Of a DNA stretch of 64,000 bases, positions 42,170-52,525 are shown one piece after another (position 1 is the stretch's first letter; each line of letters opens with the position of its first letter). The position numbers were made by a program, and so were the translations under genes. The DNA is from Ihuprevotella massiliensis (GTDB lineage: Bacteria; Bacteroidota; Bacteroidia; Bacteroidales; Bacteroidaceae). The notes below the pieces were generated by a model, which worked only from the letters and a program-made list of their open reading frames with translations, did not search any database and was not told the DNA's origin. The stretch lies in NCBI GenBank assembly GCA_900095835.1, contig LT608321.1, forward strand, positions 2,692,861 through 2,756,860, given 5' to 3'.

Positions 42170-43927
42170 TTATTTGTGTTTGTCTTCTTTGAGCGAAACG
42201 GTGCTGTTGAAGATGAGATGTTCGGGAGTGGAATCGGGATCGATGTTATAGTAACCGGTGCGAGTGAACTGCAAGTAGGAGAGTGCAGGGAGAGTTTGCA
42301 CGAATTTCTCCACAAACGCTTGCTTGTTCACACGGATGCTATCGGGATTGAGGAAGGGGCGCATAGCTTCGATGCCACGAACGCCATTTTCTTCTTCGTA
42401 TTGCTTGATGGCATCACGAGGATTTTCGCACGTCCATAGGCAAGCATAGTTGCGCACCTCTGCGGGCAAGCAGTGGTCACAGCTCAACCAGTGGATGGTA
42501 CCCTTTACTTTGCGGTTCGCACCTTCAGTACCTGCCTTTGAAGTGGGGTCGTAAGTGCAATAGATTTCTTCGATTTCGCCAGTTTCTTCGTTCTTCTTGC
42601 AACCAGTGCAGTCTACGATATAGGCACTCTTGAGGCGAGTTTCCTTGCCCACAGCCATGCGGAAGAACTTTTTGTCGGCTACTTCCTTGAAATCGGCGCG
42701 TTCAATCCAAAGTTCGCGACTAAACTCAATGGTGTGCGTGCCTTCTTCAGGGCGTTCGGGATTGTTTTGCACTTCGAGCAATTCGCTTTGTCCTTCGGGA
42801 TAGTTGGTGATGATGAGCTTCACAGGATCGAGAACTGCCGACACGCGGGTGGCACGTTCGTTGAGGTCTGTACGCGCAGCACTTTCCAACAGTTTGATGT
42901 CGTTGAGCGCATCGAAGGTGGTATAGCCGATTTTGTCGATGAACATTCGGATGCTTTCGGGGCTATAACCGCGACGACGGATACCACAAAGGGTAGGCAT
43001 GCGAGGATCATCCCAACCATTCACCACGCCTTCTTTCGTGAGAAGCAAGAGATTGCGCTTAGACATGAGCGTATAGTTGAGATTCAACTTGTTGAACTCA
43101 AACTGACGTGGGCGGTTGTCGGAGAGGTCTTCTCCGCGCACTTCCTTGTACCAATCGACAAACAAATCGTAGAGTGGACGGTGGGGCACAAACTCAAGCG
43201 TGCAGATGGAGTGTGTAACGCCTTCTAAGAAGTCACTTTGTCCGTGAGTGAAGTCATACATGGGGTATGCATTCCAGTGATTGCCCGTACGGATGTGGGG
43301 CATATTCAGCACGCGATACATGATAGGATCGCGGAAGTGCATATTGTCGCTTGCCATGTCAATCTTGGCACGAAGCACCATTTTGCCGGGTTCTACGTTA
43401 CCGCTGTTCATCTCTTCAAATAGACGAAGCGATTCTTCCACTGGACGATTGCGATAGGGGCTTTCTGTACCAGGACGAGTGGGAGTTCCCTTTTGAGCTG
43501 CAATCTGTTCGCTGCTTTGTTCGTCGACATAAGCGCGACCTTGTTTGATAAGCGCAACGGCAAAGTCCCAAAGATCTTGGAAATAGTCGGAAGCGTAGTA
43601 GATGTTGTCCCACTTGTAGCCTAACCATTCGATGTCGTGCTTGATGGCTTCGACATATTCGTGGTCTTCCTTTTGAGGGTTAGTGTCGTCCATACGGAGA
43701 TTGCACACTCCTCCAAAGCGTTCAGCGATGCCGAAGTCCAAGGCAATGGCTTTGGCGTGTCCGATATGGAGATAGCCATTGGGTTCGGGTGGGAAACGCG
43801 TTTGCAAGCGTCCGCCGTTTTTGCCAGCGGCGAGGTCATCTTTCACAATTTGCTCGATGAAGTTGAGCGATTCTTTTTTCTCATTCACGAGTTCTTGCTC
43901 GTTGGAGAGTTCAGGAGTGGTAGACAT
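42170..43927 (-). CDS. glnS: Glutamine--tRNA ligase
   Basis: Charges tRNA-Gln directly with glutamine. 585 aa from ATG 43927; the in-frame extension to 43963 is not supported. Class I synthetase with HIGH at residues 54-57 (PEPNGYLHIGHAKA), the KMSKS equivalent in YTLMSKRNLL, and the GlnRS-type anticodon-binding beta-barrels in the C-terminal half. Full length. 60 nt downstream of recQ, same strand. Confidence 0.97.
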   Translation of the reverse strand: MSTTPELSNEQELVNEKKESLNFIEQIVKDDLAAGKNGGRLQTRFPPEPNGYLHIGHAKAIALDFGIAERFGGVCNLRMDDTNPQKEDHEYVEAIKHDIEWLGYKWDNIYYASDYFQDLWDFAVALIKQGRAYVDEQSSEQIAAQKGTPTRPGTESPYRNRPVEESLRLFEEMNSGNVEPGKMVLRAKIDMASDNMHFRDPIMYRVLNMPHIRTGNHWNAYPMYDFTHGQSDFLEGVTHSICTLEFVPHRPLYDLFVDWYKEVRGEDLSDNRPRQFEFNKLNLNYTLMSKRNLLLLTKEGVVNGWDDPRMPTLCGIRRRGYSPESIRMFIDKIGYTTFDALNDIKLLESAARTDLNERATRVSAVLDPVKLIITNYPEGQSELLEVQNNPERPEEGTHTIEFSRELWIERADFKEVADKKFFRMAVGKETRLKSAYIVDCTGCKKNEETGEIEEIYCTYDPTSKAGTEGANRKVKGTIHWLSCDHCLPAEVRNYACLWTCENPRDAIKQYEEENGVRGIEAMRPFLNPDSIRVNKQAFVEKFVQTLPALSYLQFTRTGYYNIDPDSTPEHLIFNSTVSLKEDKHK

Positions 43928-43987
43928 TTTGGATGTGTGATTAAAAACTCTGCGTGGACGCACGAGTATAGGGGAAGAAGAGGAGGA

Positions 43988-46174
43988 TTAGTTCGCCATT
44001 TCAGAAATAAACTTGATGCGTACAAGTCTAATTTCCTCTTCAGAATAGTCATTACTGAGTTCGTTGTAAGCTTCTTCGAGGTCGTCGGTTTCTGACTCGT
44101 GGAAATAATCATAGATATCATCCACAGAATCCTCATCCATTTCCTCTTTGATGAAGTAGTCGAGGTTGATTTTGGTGCCACTGTAGACAATGGCGTCCAG
44201 TTCATCCAGAAGTTCGTCGAAGCCGATGCCTTTCGCTTTTGCGATTTCGTCGAGTGGCACCTTGCGGTCGATGTTTTGGATGATGTCCACTTTGAGTTGT
44301 GACTTCTTGGCAATGGTGCGAATGCGGAACTCCTCTGGGTGTGCGATATTGTTTTCTTCGCAGTGTTGACGAATCAAAGCGCAGAACTTCTCGCCATATC
44401 GTTTTGCCTTTCCTGCACCTACTCCAGGGATATTCTGAAGATCGTTGATGGTTTGTGGATAAACCGTAGACATTGCTTCGAGTGAGCCATCTTGGAATAT
44501 CACATAAGGGGGCACTTCCAACTCTTTCGACATGCGTTTGCGCAAGTCCTTAAGCATTTGGTAGAGTTGTGGGTCGAGAGCGCTGGCTGCACCACTTTGT
44601 GCAGGAGGGTCCGAAGGTTCATCCTCAAAATCGTTATCTTCCACAATTTTGAAACTCGTTGGCTTTTTGAGGAATTTCTTTCCTGCTGCAGTCACCTTGA
44701 GGATACCATAATTGTCGATATCCTTTTTGAGGAAATCGGCTAAAAGTGCTTGGCGAATCACTGCATTCCACAGTTGTTCGTCCTCATCATTCTCAGAGCA
44801 ACCGAAGTTGTCCAAATCATCGTGATGATGTGCCACAATCTCATCTGTGGCATTGCCCATCAATATGTTTTTAATATAGTCATCGCGGAAGTTCTCCTTG
44901 CAATCAAGAACAGTCTCGATGACTCTACATAAATAATCTTTTCCTTCCACTTGTTTATGAGGGTGTTTACAATTGTCACAATTGCCACAGCCGTCGGGGC
45001 TTTCATATTGTTCTCCAAAATAATGAAGGAGCAACTTGCGTCGGCACACCGCAGACTCGGCATAAGCGGCCGTTTCTTTGAGAAGTTGACGACCAATGTC
45101 TTGTTCGCTAATGGGCTTGCCTTCCATGAACTTCTCCAGTTTTTGGAGATCTTTGTGAGAATAGAAGGCAATGCAAAGGCCCTCGCCGCCATCTCTGCCG
45201 GCGCGTCCTGTTTCTTGGTAATATCCTTCAAGGCTTTTGGGAATGTCGTAGTGGATGACGAAGCGCACATCGGGCTTGTCGATGCCCATGCCAAAGGCGA
45301 TGGTAGCCACAATCACATCGATGTCTTCTTTGAGAAAAGCATCTTGGGTGTTGCTGCGCACTTGGGCATCAAGTCCCGCGTGATAGGCGCACGCATTGAT
45401 GTCGTTGGTGCGAAGCACCTCGGTGAGTTCTTCCACGCGTTTGCGAGAAAGGCAGTAGATGATACCACTCACATGAGGGTGACTCTTGATGAATCGGATG
45501 ACGTCGTGATCCACTTTAGCCGTCTTCTGTCGCACTTCGTAGTAGAGGTTGGGGCGATTAAACGAGCTTTTAAACTCGAGTGCATCTAGGATTCCCAAAT
45601 TCTTTTTGATGTCCATGCGCACCTTGTCGGTGGCAGTGGCTGTGAGTGCGATGATGGGCACTTGACCAATTTCATTGATGATGGGGCGAAGTTTGCGATA
45701 TTCAGGGCGGAAATCGTGTCCCCACTCTGAAATGCAGTGCGCTTCGTCCACCGCAATAAACGACACTTTCACGGTTTTGAGAAAATCGACAAAGCTGTCC
45801 TTATTGAACAATTCAGGCGAGACGTAGAGTAGTTTAGTCTTGCCCGTGGTCACATCGTTCATTATCTCGACAATCTCTTGTTTCGTCAGTGCCGCATAGA
45901 TATAGTGCGCCACACAATTATCCGCTCTTGTTTGTCTCACTGCATCCACTTGATTTTTCATCAGTGCGATGAGTGGAGACACAACGATAGCCACACCATC
46001 CATGAGTAATGCTGGAAGTTGGTAGCATATTGATTTTCCTCCACCAGTAGGCATCAGCACAAAGACGTCATGCCCCGCCATCAGGCTGCGAATAATCGCT
46101 TCCTGATTGTTGCGAAACGTCTCGAAGCCAAAGTACCGTTTGAGAGGTTCGTGTAGGTTGGTGTCGTTCGTCAT
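43988..46174 (-). CDS. recQ: ATP-dependent DNA helicase RecQ
   Basis: 3'-5' superfamily 2 helicase for recombination and replication-fork repair. 728 aa from ATG 46174; the longer frame to 46300 crosses the promoter. Walker A MPTGGGKSICYQLP, DEAH in VDEAHCISEW, motif VI ETGRAGRDG; zinc-binding cysteines in ESAVCRRKLLLHYFGE and CGNCDNCKHP; winged helix; HRDC domain near 600. An acidic C-terminal tail of about 80 residues is longer than in E. coli RecQ. Promoter element 36 nt upstream. Confidence 0.97.
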   Translation of the reverse strand: MTNDTNLHEPLKRYFGFETFRNNQEAIIRSLMAGHDVFVLMPTGGGKSICYQLPALLMDGVAIVVSPLIALMKNQVDAVRQTRADNCVAHYIYAALTKQEIVEIMNDVTTGKTKLLYVSPELFNKDSFVDFLKTVKVSFIAVDEAHCISEWGHDFRPEYRKLRPIINEIGQVPIIALTATATDKVRMDIKKNLGILDALEFKSSFNRPNLYYEVRQKTAKVDHDVIRFIKSHPHVSGIIYCLSRKRVEELTEVLRTNDINACAYHAGLDAQVRSNTQDAFLKEDIDVIVATIAFGMGIDKPDVRFVIHYDIPKSLEGYYQETGRAGRDGGEGLCIAFYSHKDLQKLEKFMEGKPISEQDIGRQLLKETAAYAESAVCRRKLLLHYFGEQYESPDGCGNCDNCKHPHKQVEGKDYLCRVIETVLDCKENFRDDYIKNILMGNATDEIVAHHHDDLDNFGCSENDEDEQLWNAVIRQALLADFLKKDIDNYGILKVTAAGKKFLKKPTSFKIVEDNDFEDEPSDPPAQSGAASALDPQLYQMLKDLRKRMSKELEVPPYVIFQDGSLEAMSTVYPQTINDLQNIPGVGAGKAKRYGEKFCALIRQHCEENNIAHPEEFRIRTIAKKSQLKVDIIQNIDRKVPLDEIAKAKGIGFDELLDELDAIVYSGTKINLDYFIKEEMDEDSVDDIYDYFHESETDDLEEAYNELSNDYSEEEIRLVRIKFISEMAN

Positions 46175-46209
46175 GGATACAAGAGTAAGATAGAGATGAC
46201 TTGCTCTCG

Positions 46210-46217
46210 CAAAGTTA
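46210..46217 (-). promoter_or_regulatory. -7 element for recQ
   Basis: Minus strand TAACTTTGCGAG matches TAnnTTTG, 36 nt before the recQ start. Confidence 0.65.
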
Positions 46218-46405
46218 GAAAGAACTTTTGATATTTTCGATAGCTTATCCCACTTTTTTTCGTTCTGATTTGCGAAAAACGCTGTTTGGGTAGTCCTCAT
46301 CTTTTCATTTCGTTTGAAGGGATAGGATAGTGCATTTGTTGTTTCATATCATCATTTGTAGGTATGTTGGTAGGAATATGCACGATAAAGTCTGTCCTAT
46401 TTACC

Positions 46406-46413
46406 TATATTTG
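46406..46413 (+). promoter_or_regulatory. -7 element for the TonB receptor gene
   Basis: TATATTTGAG matches TAnnTTTG, 53 nt upstream of ATG 46466. Confidence 0.5.
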
Positions 46414-46465
46414 AGTATTGTGCAGTTGGTATTTTCTCCTCAACTTTGCAAACAAAAAGTTTGTT

Positions 46466-48700
46466 ATGCGAAATGCACATCTAGTAGCATTAGTCTTTGC
46501 TACTTTTCCTCCATTTTTATCAGTTAGGGGAGCTGGTCATCCTTCCAACTTAGCTCCTAATTGGTCTGGCACATTGCAAGTGAACAATGTGGTTGATACG
46601 GTGAATACTCAGAAAAACGAAAGTTACACTTCTAAGGAGGCTTCCACAACTTCATCTTCTTCACGTAAGCATTATTTAGGCACAGCCCATGTGGTGGGAC
46701 ATTCTACAGTTCACCAACTCAAGTATGCGCCACAGATTGTGAGTTTAGTGGGAGAGCGTCAGTTGCAAGGCACAGCTTCTTCCCTTAACGAGGTGCTCAA
46801 TCGCGTGGCAGGAGTCACCATCAGGAGCACAGGAGGTGTGGGAAGCCCATCGCGTATCTCTGTTCGTGGTCTTGAAGGTAAGCGCATGGGGCTTTTTGTG
46901 GATGAGGCTGCTATCGGACAATTCAGTAATTTTGTAAATCTTGACGACATTCCTACTGATATGATAGAGCGTGTGGAAATCTACAAAGGCATTGTGCCCT
47001 ATCGTTTGGGAGGGGATGCCTTGGGAGGCGCAGTCAATGTGGTTGTGAAAGATTATCCTCCACGCTATTTGGATGCGTCTTATGAATATGGTTCGTTCAA
47101 CACTCATCGATTTAACTCTGTTTTTAAACGCCACGATGCTAAGACTGGTTTAGAATGGGGTGCAGGCGGTCTATATGTACACTCTGACAATGATTATGAA
47201 ATGACGCTTCATCACCAAGGTGACATTCGTGTGCGACGTAACCACGATGCGTTTACGAAAGCCGTTGCTGGAGGTTCGTTGAAAGCCACAAAATGGTGGT
47301 TCGATGAACTCAAACTTGAAGCGATAGCTACCCTCACTCGACAAGAACTGCAAGGTATCGAATTGGATTATCAGCACGCTTTCAACCATGCACGCTCGAT
47401 TCTTGGCTCAGTTACAGCCAAACGACAAAATTTCTTCGTCAAAGGATTGGATTTTGACCTATCTGCAGCCGTCAATGTAGGGAGTTATGGTCAAGTAGAC
47501 ACAGCGCATGTGGTGCATAGGTGGGATGGAACTACGCACCGTTCGCAGTCGCCTTATGGTGGAGAGACCATGAATTTTCCTTCCGACTCTCACAACAGCA
47601 CTTTGAATTGGGTGTCAAAACTCAATATGAACTATGAACTTAGCGAAAACCATCTCGTCAACCTCAATGTGTATGGCAGTGGTACGGCCTTGCACCCTGA
47701 AAATACAGTGATGGATCGGGCTTTAGGATACAGAGTGGGTTATGACTCCCGACTCAATAGCATCACTACTGGTCTTTCCTACGACGCTTTTTTCTTCAAC
47801 CGTCGTCTGCAAACTGCTTTGACACTCAAAAACTTCTACATCAATTCTAGAGGGCAGCATCTCGAGAATTATTTTCTCAATCAGTTGAAACCCATCTATA
47901 TAGATCGTGTAGAATGGGGAGCGAATTTTGCTGTTGCCTATAGACCTATTCAAGAATGGCTCTTCAAAGCAGCGGTAAGTTCCGAAGTGCGCATCCCTTC
48001 TAGCGAAGAGCTCATTGGCAATGGATATACCATTGTGCCCTCCCCAGAACTGAAACCTGAGCGCAATAATAGTCTGAATTTGGGTGTGCTTTATCATAAA
48101 AACTTAGAACGTGGAGGTATGTTTGAAGCAGAACTCAATGTTTTTGCTAGTCAACTCACTGATATGATTCGCTTTACTCCAGGAATGATACCTTCTACTG
48201 CGCGATATGCTAATTTTGGTGCTGTAAATTCTAGAGGCATCGAGGGAGAGGTGAAAGGTGATCTCACTCCTTGGCTTTATGCCTATGTAAATGCTACTTG
48301 GCAAGATTTGCGCGATGTTCGTCAATTTATCCCAGAAACTAAAGTCCCCAATCCTTCTTACGAAAAACGTATCCCCAATGTGCCTTATATGATGGCTAAT
48401 TGTGGTTTGGAACTTCACGGAAGAAACTGGTTAGGAGGACAAGGACAAAACACACGCGTGCTTCTTGATGCATCTTATATCCATCAGTATTTCTATGATT
48501 TCGAATTGAGCCGTTATCAAGATCGAAAGATTCCTACATCACTCACTTGCGACGCCGCTATCGAACATAGTTTCGACAATAATCGATGGACGCTGACTTT
48601 CAAATTGAGAAATCTAACCAACAGAGAAGTTGTTTCAGAATTCAATAGACCTCTGCCTGGACGTAATTTCTCCATCAAATTGCGCTATCTATTCCGATAA
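46466..48700 (+). CDS. TonB-dependent receptor (siderophore/iron type)
   Basis: 744 aa. Signal peptide about 1-23. Plug domain at about 85-200: SLNEVLNRVAGVTIRSTGG, then RISVRGLEGKRMGLFVDE, MIERVEIYKGIVPYRLGGDALGGAVNVV. 22-strand barrel to the C-terminus, ending NFSIKLRYLF (terminal Phe then Arg). The plug is of the single-receptor type, without the SusC-like N-terminal carboxypeptidase domain. It is followed 46 nt later by a DUF4374 lipoprotein gene. Together the pair resembles the XusA-XusB xenosiderophore system of Bacteroides thetaiotaomicron; iron or siderophore uptake is inferred. No Fur-like site was recognised. Confidence 0.9.
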   Translation: MRNAHLVALVFATFPPFLSVRGAGHPSNLAPNWSGTLQVNNVVDTVNTQKNESYTSKEASTTSSSSRKHYLGTAHVVGHSTVHQLKYAPQIVSLVGERQLQGTASSLNEVLNRVAGVTIRSTGGVGSPSRISVRGLEGKRMGLFVDEAAIGQFSNFVNLDDIPTDMIERVEIYKGIVPYRLGGDALGGAVNVVVKDYPPRYLDASYEYGSFNTHRFNSVFKRHDAKTGLEWGAGGLYVHSDNDYEMTLHHQGDIRVRRNHDAFTKAVAGGSLKATKWWFDELKLEAIATLTRQELQGIELDYQHAFNHARSILGSVTAKRQNFFVKGLDFDLSAAVNVGSYGQVDTAHVVHRWDGTTHRSQSPYGGETMNFPSDSHNSTLNWVSKLNMNYELSENHLVNLNVYGSGTALHPENTVMDRALGYRVGYDSRLNSITTGLSYDAFFFNRRLQTALTLKNFYINSRGQHLENYFLNQLKPIYIDRVEWGANFAVAYRPIQEWLFKAAVSSEVRIPSSEELIGNGYTIVPSPELKPERNNSLNLGVLYHKNLERGGMFEAELNVFASQLTDMIRFTPGMIPSTARYANFGAVNSRGIEGEVKGDLTPWLYAYVNATWQDLRDVRQFIPETKVPNPSYEKRIPNVPYMMANCGLELHGRNWLGGQGQNTRVLLDASYIHQYFYDFELSRYQDRKIPTSLTCDAAIEHSFDNNRWTLTFKLRNLTNREVVSEFNRPLPGRNFSIKLRYLFR

Positions 48701-48746
48701 GAACATCTATGTTTTGCATTTTCTAATTCATCAAATATATTATCCT

Positions 48747-49958
48747 ATGTTCAAACATCTTTTTTCTGGGCTAGCCTTTGCGCTTGCTCTCGTTGCAATA
48801 CCTAGTTGCGACAAAGACACTCCAAACACACCGGAAACCGCTGGAGGCCGTTTTCTCATCACTACTAATGTTGTCAATACTGATGGGGCAAGTGGAGTGA
48901 GCTACTTCCAAACAGTTGAAAAAATGGAAGGCTCTATCAATAATGCTCAAGCTCGTCCAGCAGGTTTTGGTGTACCTCCTATTGTCATTGGTCAGCACAT
49001 TTTTATCCTCCCCGACTATATGGGAAGCACAAAGTCTGTGCTCACTCACTATGTGACCGACAAAAAAGGTAATCTTTCAGAGCGTGGCACGCTTACTCTA
49101 CCTGCTAACTCTGGGGCTAGCAATATCGTATTGACATCTGAAGATAAAGCCTATATAAGCATGCAAAACCTTGGCATCGTCATGGAGTTTAATCCCACCA
49201 CGATGCAAAAAGTGCGCGATATAGACCTAAATGCTCTCGCACAACCAGAGGTGCGTGTGGCACCAGGTGCTATGGTTGTGCGCGATGGTTTGTTGTTTGT
49301 CGGACTCAATCAGTTTGATAGTCAGTGGATGCCCCGTTTGAAGCAAGCAGAAGTGGCCATCATTGACACTAAAGCAGGAAAGTTGCTAAAGAAAATAGTA
49401 GATACCAAGCATCAGCTCTCCTTTGCCACGCGTCCCATTGATGCACATTCCATTTTTGTCAATCCCAAAGACGGTGCTATCTATTTGAATTGCATGGGTT
49501 CTTTTGGTTTCAAACCAGGATTTGATGGTGGTATTTTGCGCATCAAAAAAGGAGAAACAGAATTTGACGCCGACTATGCTTTGAACATTGCGCAAGCCAA
49601 AGTGGAGAACTTCAACCACACACTCAATTATTTGGGAACAGTTCGTTTGGGGTCAGATGGTAAACTCTATGCTATGGCTGCCTCTTACGAATTGGATGCT
49701 TCGGGTAATCCTTATCTTGCAAAAGTGATGGTGCCTGTGTGTATCGATCTCGAAAAGCGCACTGTAACTTATATTCCAGGCGTCAAACCTTCTAATGGTC
49801 ACGCTGTGGCAGTGGCAGAAGCCAATGGAAAAATCTATTTCGGTGTCAGCAATGCCGATGATAATGGTTTCTATGCCTACGATTTAGCTACAAAGAAAAT
49901 CACTGGACTTGCCCTCCGCGTTCAAGGTTTCCCCACACAAATGGAAGTTTTGCCTTAA
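48747..49958 (+). CDS. DUF4374 surface lipoprotein (XusB-like)
   Basis: 403 aa from ATG 48747; the in-frame extension to 48630 overlaps the receptor gene. Lipoprotein signal peptide with lipobox AIPSC (Cys21), followed by DKD, an acidic stretch compatible with surface export in Bacteroidetes. The rest is beta-strand-rich in propeller-like units (EDKAYISMQNLGIVMEF, then AMVVRDGLLFVGLNQF). DUF4374 proteins sit next to TonB receptors; the family, as I recall, includes XusB, a siderophore-capturing lipoprotein. The inner-membrane PepSY partner (XusC) expected third is not present downstream. Confidence 0.87.
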   Translation: MFKHLFSGLAFALALVAIPSCDKDTPNTPETAGGRFLITTNVVNTDGASGVSYFQTVEKMEGSINNAQARPAGFGVPPIVIGQHIFILPDYMGSTKSVLTHYVTDKKGNLSERGTLTLPANSGASNIVLTSEDKAYISMQNLGIVMEFNPTTMQKVRDIDLNALAQPEVRVAPGAMVVRDGLLFVGLNQFDSQWMPRLKQAEVAIIDTKAGKLLKKIVDTKHQLSFATRPIDAHSIFVNPKDGAIYLNCMGSFGFKPGFDGGILRIKKGETEFDADYALNIAQAKVENFNHTLNYLGTVRLGSDGKLYAMAASYELDASGNPYLAKVMVPVCIDLEKRTVTYIPGVKPSNGHAVAVAEANGKIYFGVSNADDNGFYAYDLATKKITGLALRVQGFPTQMEVLP

Positions 49959-49985
49959 TACAGCCGAACGAAGTGCTAAATTTAT

Positions 49986-50020
49986 ACTGCATCAATGCTT
50001 ATGCGTTGGTGCAGTTTTTT
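49986..50020 (+). terminator. Terminator after the DUF4374 gene
   Basis: ACTGCATCAATGC pairs with GCGTTGGTGCAGT (mismatches allowed) followed by TTTTTTG; 28 nt after the stop. Confidence 0.8.
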
Positions 50021-50107
50021 GTGGTTCTGATTTTAGAATGCTTTTCTTCTGGATAATACTCGCAGTTGAAGGAACGAATCAAATAAAGGAGGCTTTATAA
50101 ACAGCGC

Positions 50108-50155
50108 ACAAAAAAGCAAAGTTGGTGAAGATGGAGCATCTTCGCCAACTTTGCT
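50108..50155 (-). terminator. Strong terminator after clpX
   Basis: A 17-18-bp stem with one mismatch (AGCAAAGTTGG...CCAACTTTGCT), followed on the minus strand by TTTTTTG. Ends the tig-clpP-clpX transcript. Confidence 0.9.
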
Positions 50156-50188
50156 GGAGAACTAATGATGGAAAACTTTTGCGAATGA

Positions 50189-51433
50189 TTATACAGCAGA
50201 GAGATTTGTTTTCTCAAACTGCTGGCGAGCATAGTCCAAAGTGATGGTGAGTGACTTCTTGTCGCTCGAAGGCGCTTCGTACATAGCGTCCATCATGATG
50301 GTTTCTACGATGGAGCGGAGTCCACGTGCACCGAGTTTGTATTCCACCGCTTGGTCAACAATGTAGTCGAGTACGGCGTCTTCAAAGGTCAGCGCAATGT
50401 CGTCGAGTGCGAAAAGCTTGATGTATTGCTTGATGATCGAGTTCTTCGGTTCGGTGAGGATATTGCGCAATGCCGTGCGGTCCAAAGGTTTCAAGTAGGT
50501 GAGCACGGGAAGACGACCAATGATTTCGGGAATGAGACCAAAGGATTTCAAATCTTGAGGTTCCACATATTGCATCAAATCGGAAGCGTCAATCTTTTTG
50601 AGATTTTGCACAGAGTCATAACCCACAGTGTGCGTGTTGAGACGTTGAGCAATTTTCTTCTCAATGCCGTCGAAAGCACCACCGCAGATGAAGAGAATGT
50701 TGTGGGTGTCTACGTGGATGTAATCTTGGTCGGGGTGTTTACGGCCACCCTTGGGAGGTACATTAACAATGCTGCCTTCCAAGAGCTTAAGCATACCTTG
50801 TTGCACACCTTCTCCGCTCACATCACGCGTGATTGAGGGATTGTCGCTCTTGCGCGCAATCTTGTCGATTTCATCGATAAACACGATACCGCGCTCAGCT
50901 TTCTCCACATCGAAATCAGCCACTTGGAGCAAACGAGAGAGAATGCTCTCTACGTCTTCACCCACATAACCAGCTTCGGTGAAGACCGTAGCGTCGACGA
51001 TGGTGAAAGGCACTTTGAGGAGCTTGGCAATGGTGCGTGCCAGGAGTGTTTTACCCGTACCCGTGGAGCCGACCATCACAATGTTGCTCTTCTCAATCTC
51101 CACCTGGTCATCGTCAGAAGCCTTGTTTTTGTTGAGAATGCGTTTGTAGTGGTTGTACACAGCCACAGAGAGATATTTCTTAGCAGCGTCTTGTCCGATG
51201 ATATACTCATCGAGATACGTCTTAATCTCCTTGGGAGTGGGGAGTGTGCCAAATTCCTCTTCGATGTGCTCAGAAGAAGTGTGCGTGGGAATGGCGATGT
51301 CCACCATCTCTTTAGCACGTTGTGCACAATCGTTGCAGATGTTTCCGTCAGGGCCGGTGAGCAACAATTCTACTTCTTCTTCGCCACGACCGCAAAAGGA
51401 ACAGTGTCTTTGGTTATTGTCTTTTTTTGCCAT
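50189..51433 (-). CDS. clpX: ATP-dependent Clp protease ATP-binding subunit ClpX
   Basis: AAA+ unfoldase that feeds substrates to ClpP. 414 aa. N-terminal zinc-binding domain with Cys11, Cys14, Cys33 and Cys36 (CSFC...CNDC). Walker [12 protein letters not shown], Walker B FIDEIDKI, pore loop with GYVGED; sensor-2 arginine in [10 protein letters not shown]. Full length. Last gene of tig-clpP-clpX. Confidence 0.98.
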   Translation of the reverse strand: MAKKDNNQRHCSFCGRGEEEVELLLTGPDGNICNDCAQRAKEMVDIAIPTHTSSEHIEEEFGTLPTPKEIKTYLDEYIIGQDAAKKYLSVAVYNHYKRILNKNKASDDDQVEIEKSNIVMVGSTGTGKTLLARTIAKLLKVPFTIVDATVFTEAGYVGEDVESILSRLLQVADFDVEKAERGIVFIDEIDKIARKSDNPSITRDVSGEGVQQGMLKLLEGSIVNVPPKGGRKHPDQDYIHVDTHNILFICGGAFDGIEKKIAQRLNTHTVGYDSVQNLKKIDASDLMQYVEPQDLKSFGLIPEIIGRLPVLTYLKPLDRTALRNILTEPKNSIIKQYIKLFALDDIALTFEDAVLDYIVDQAVEYKLGARGLRSIVETIMMDAMYEAPSSDKKSLTITLDYARQQFEKTNLSAV

Positions 51434-51643
51434 TTTTTCTGGAGTGATATTGCTCGCTGAAGGGAGTTTTCAACTTGAATATAAGGATAACACCTTGCGT
51501 ATAAGGGCGCGTTGTGATTTCCTCATGGAAGATGCCGCCAGCCTTTCTCTATATGTTAGCTAAGCTAGTAGCTAGTTGCAAAAGAACAGAAGAGAGAAAG
51601 CTGGAGCATTATTGTTCAGAAGTCATCAGCGAGTGGGAGAAGC

Positions 51644-52312
51644 TCAACCTTTGCGCGAAAGGATTCTGTCTACCATACCATATTCCTTGGCTTCGCTAGC
51701 AGTCATCCAGTAGTCACGGTCGCTGTCTGCCCATACCTTGTCAAACTCGGTGTGGCTGTGTTCGGAGATGATGGTGTAGAGTTCCTTTTTGAGCTTCATA
51801 ATTTCGCGTGCAGTAATTTCGATGTCAGAGGCTTGACCTTGTGCACCACCCAAAGGTTGGTGAATCATCACGCGGCTGTGGGGGAGGGCAGCGCGCTTGC
51901 CTTCCTGTCCTGCCACGAGGAGAACGGCAGCCATAGAGGCAGCCATGCCAGTGCAGGTGGTGGCAACATCGCTTTGCACGAACTGCATCGTGTCGTAGAT
52001 GCCAAGTCCAGCGTAAACACTACCACCAGGAGAGTTGATGTAGATGGAGATATCTTTGCCAGGGTCGGTAGAGTCAAGATAGAGCAGTTGAGCTTGGAGC
52101 GTATTGGCGGTGTAGTCGTCAATGGCTGTGCCGAGGAAGATGATGCGGTCCATCATCAATCGGCTAAATACATCCATCTGCGTCACATTGAGTTGGCGCT
52201 CTTCTAGGATGTAGGGGTTGAGATATTGGTTTTGTGCTGCCACTACATCGTCAAGGACGAGGGAGTTAATGCCCATGTGTTTGGTGGCAAACTTGCGAAA
52301 ATCTTGGTGCAT
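51644..52312 (-). CDS. clpP: ATP-dependent Clp protease proteolytic subunit ClpP
   Basis: Serine protease; tetradecamer with ClpX. 222 aa from ATG 52312; the longer frame to 52474 crosses the tig-clpP gap. Catalytic Ser126 in GMAASMAA and His151 in RVMIHQP; the Asp is in the C-terminal third. NSPGGSVYAG (oxyanion region) present. 213 nt downstream of tig, 210 nt upstream of clpX: large gaps for an operon, the first with a notable stem-loop. Confidence 0.97.
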   Translation of the reverse strand: MHQDFRKFATKHMGINSLVLDDVVAAQNQYLNPYILEERQLNVTQMDVFSRLMMDRIIFLGTAIDDYTANTLQAQLLYLDSTDPGKDISIYINSPGGSVYAGLGIYDTMQFVQSDVATTCTGMAASMAAVLLVAGQEGKRAALPHSRVMIHQPLGGAQGQASDIEITAREIMKLKKELYTIISEHSHTEFDKVWADSDRDYWMTASEAKEYGMVDRILSRKG

Positions 52313-52525
52313 AATCTCTTGAGGTTGGGAGAGAAGGGGAGTGTATTTTTCAGCGCACTGTGGTATCACTTCTCTCTGATAGGAGATAAAAAAGGACAAC
52401 GGAGAAGCAACGATGCGCAAGTGAGCATCGTCATTCCCCGTTGTCGAGATGGAGTCATAAGACACTGCTACCAACCTTTGCCGACACCGCAGTGTCTATA
52501 GGTTTCGGGGAAGCAGCGGAACTGA

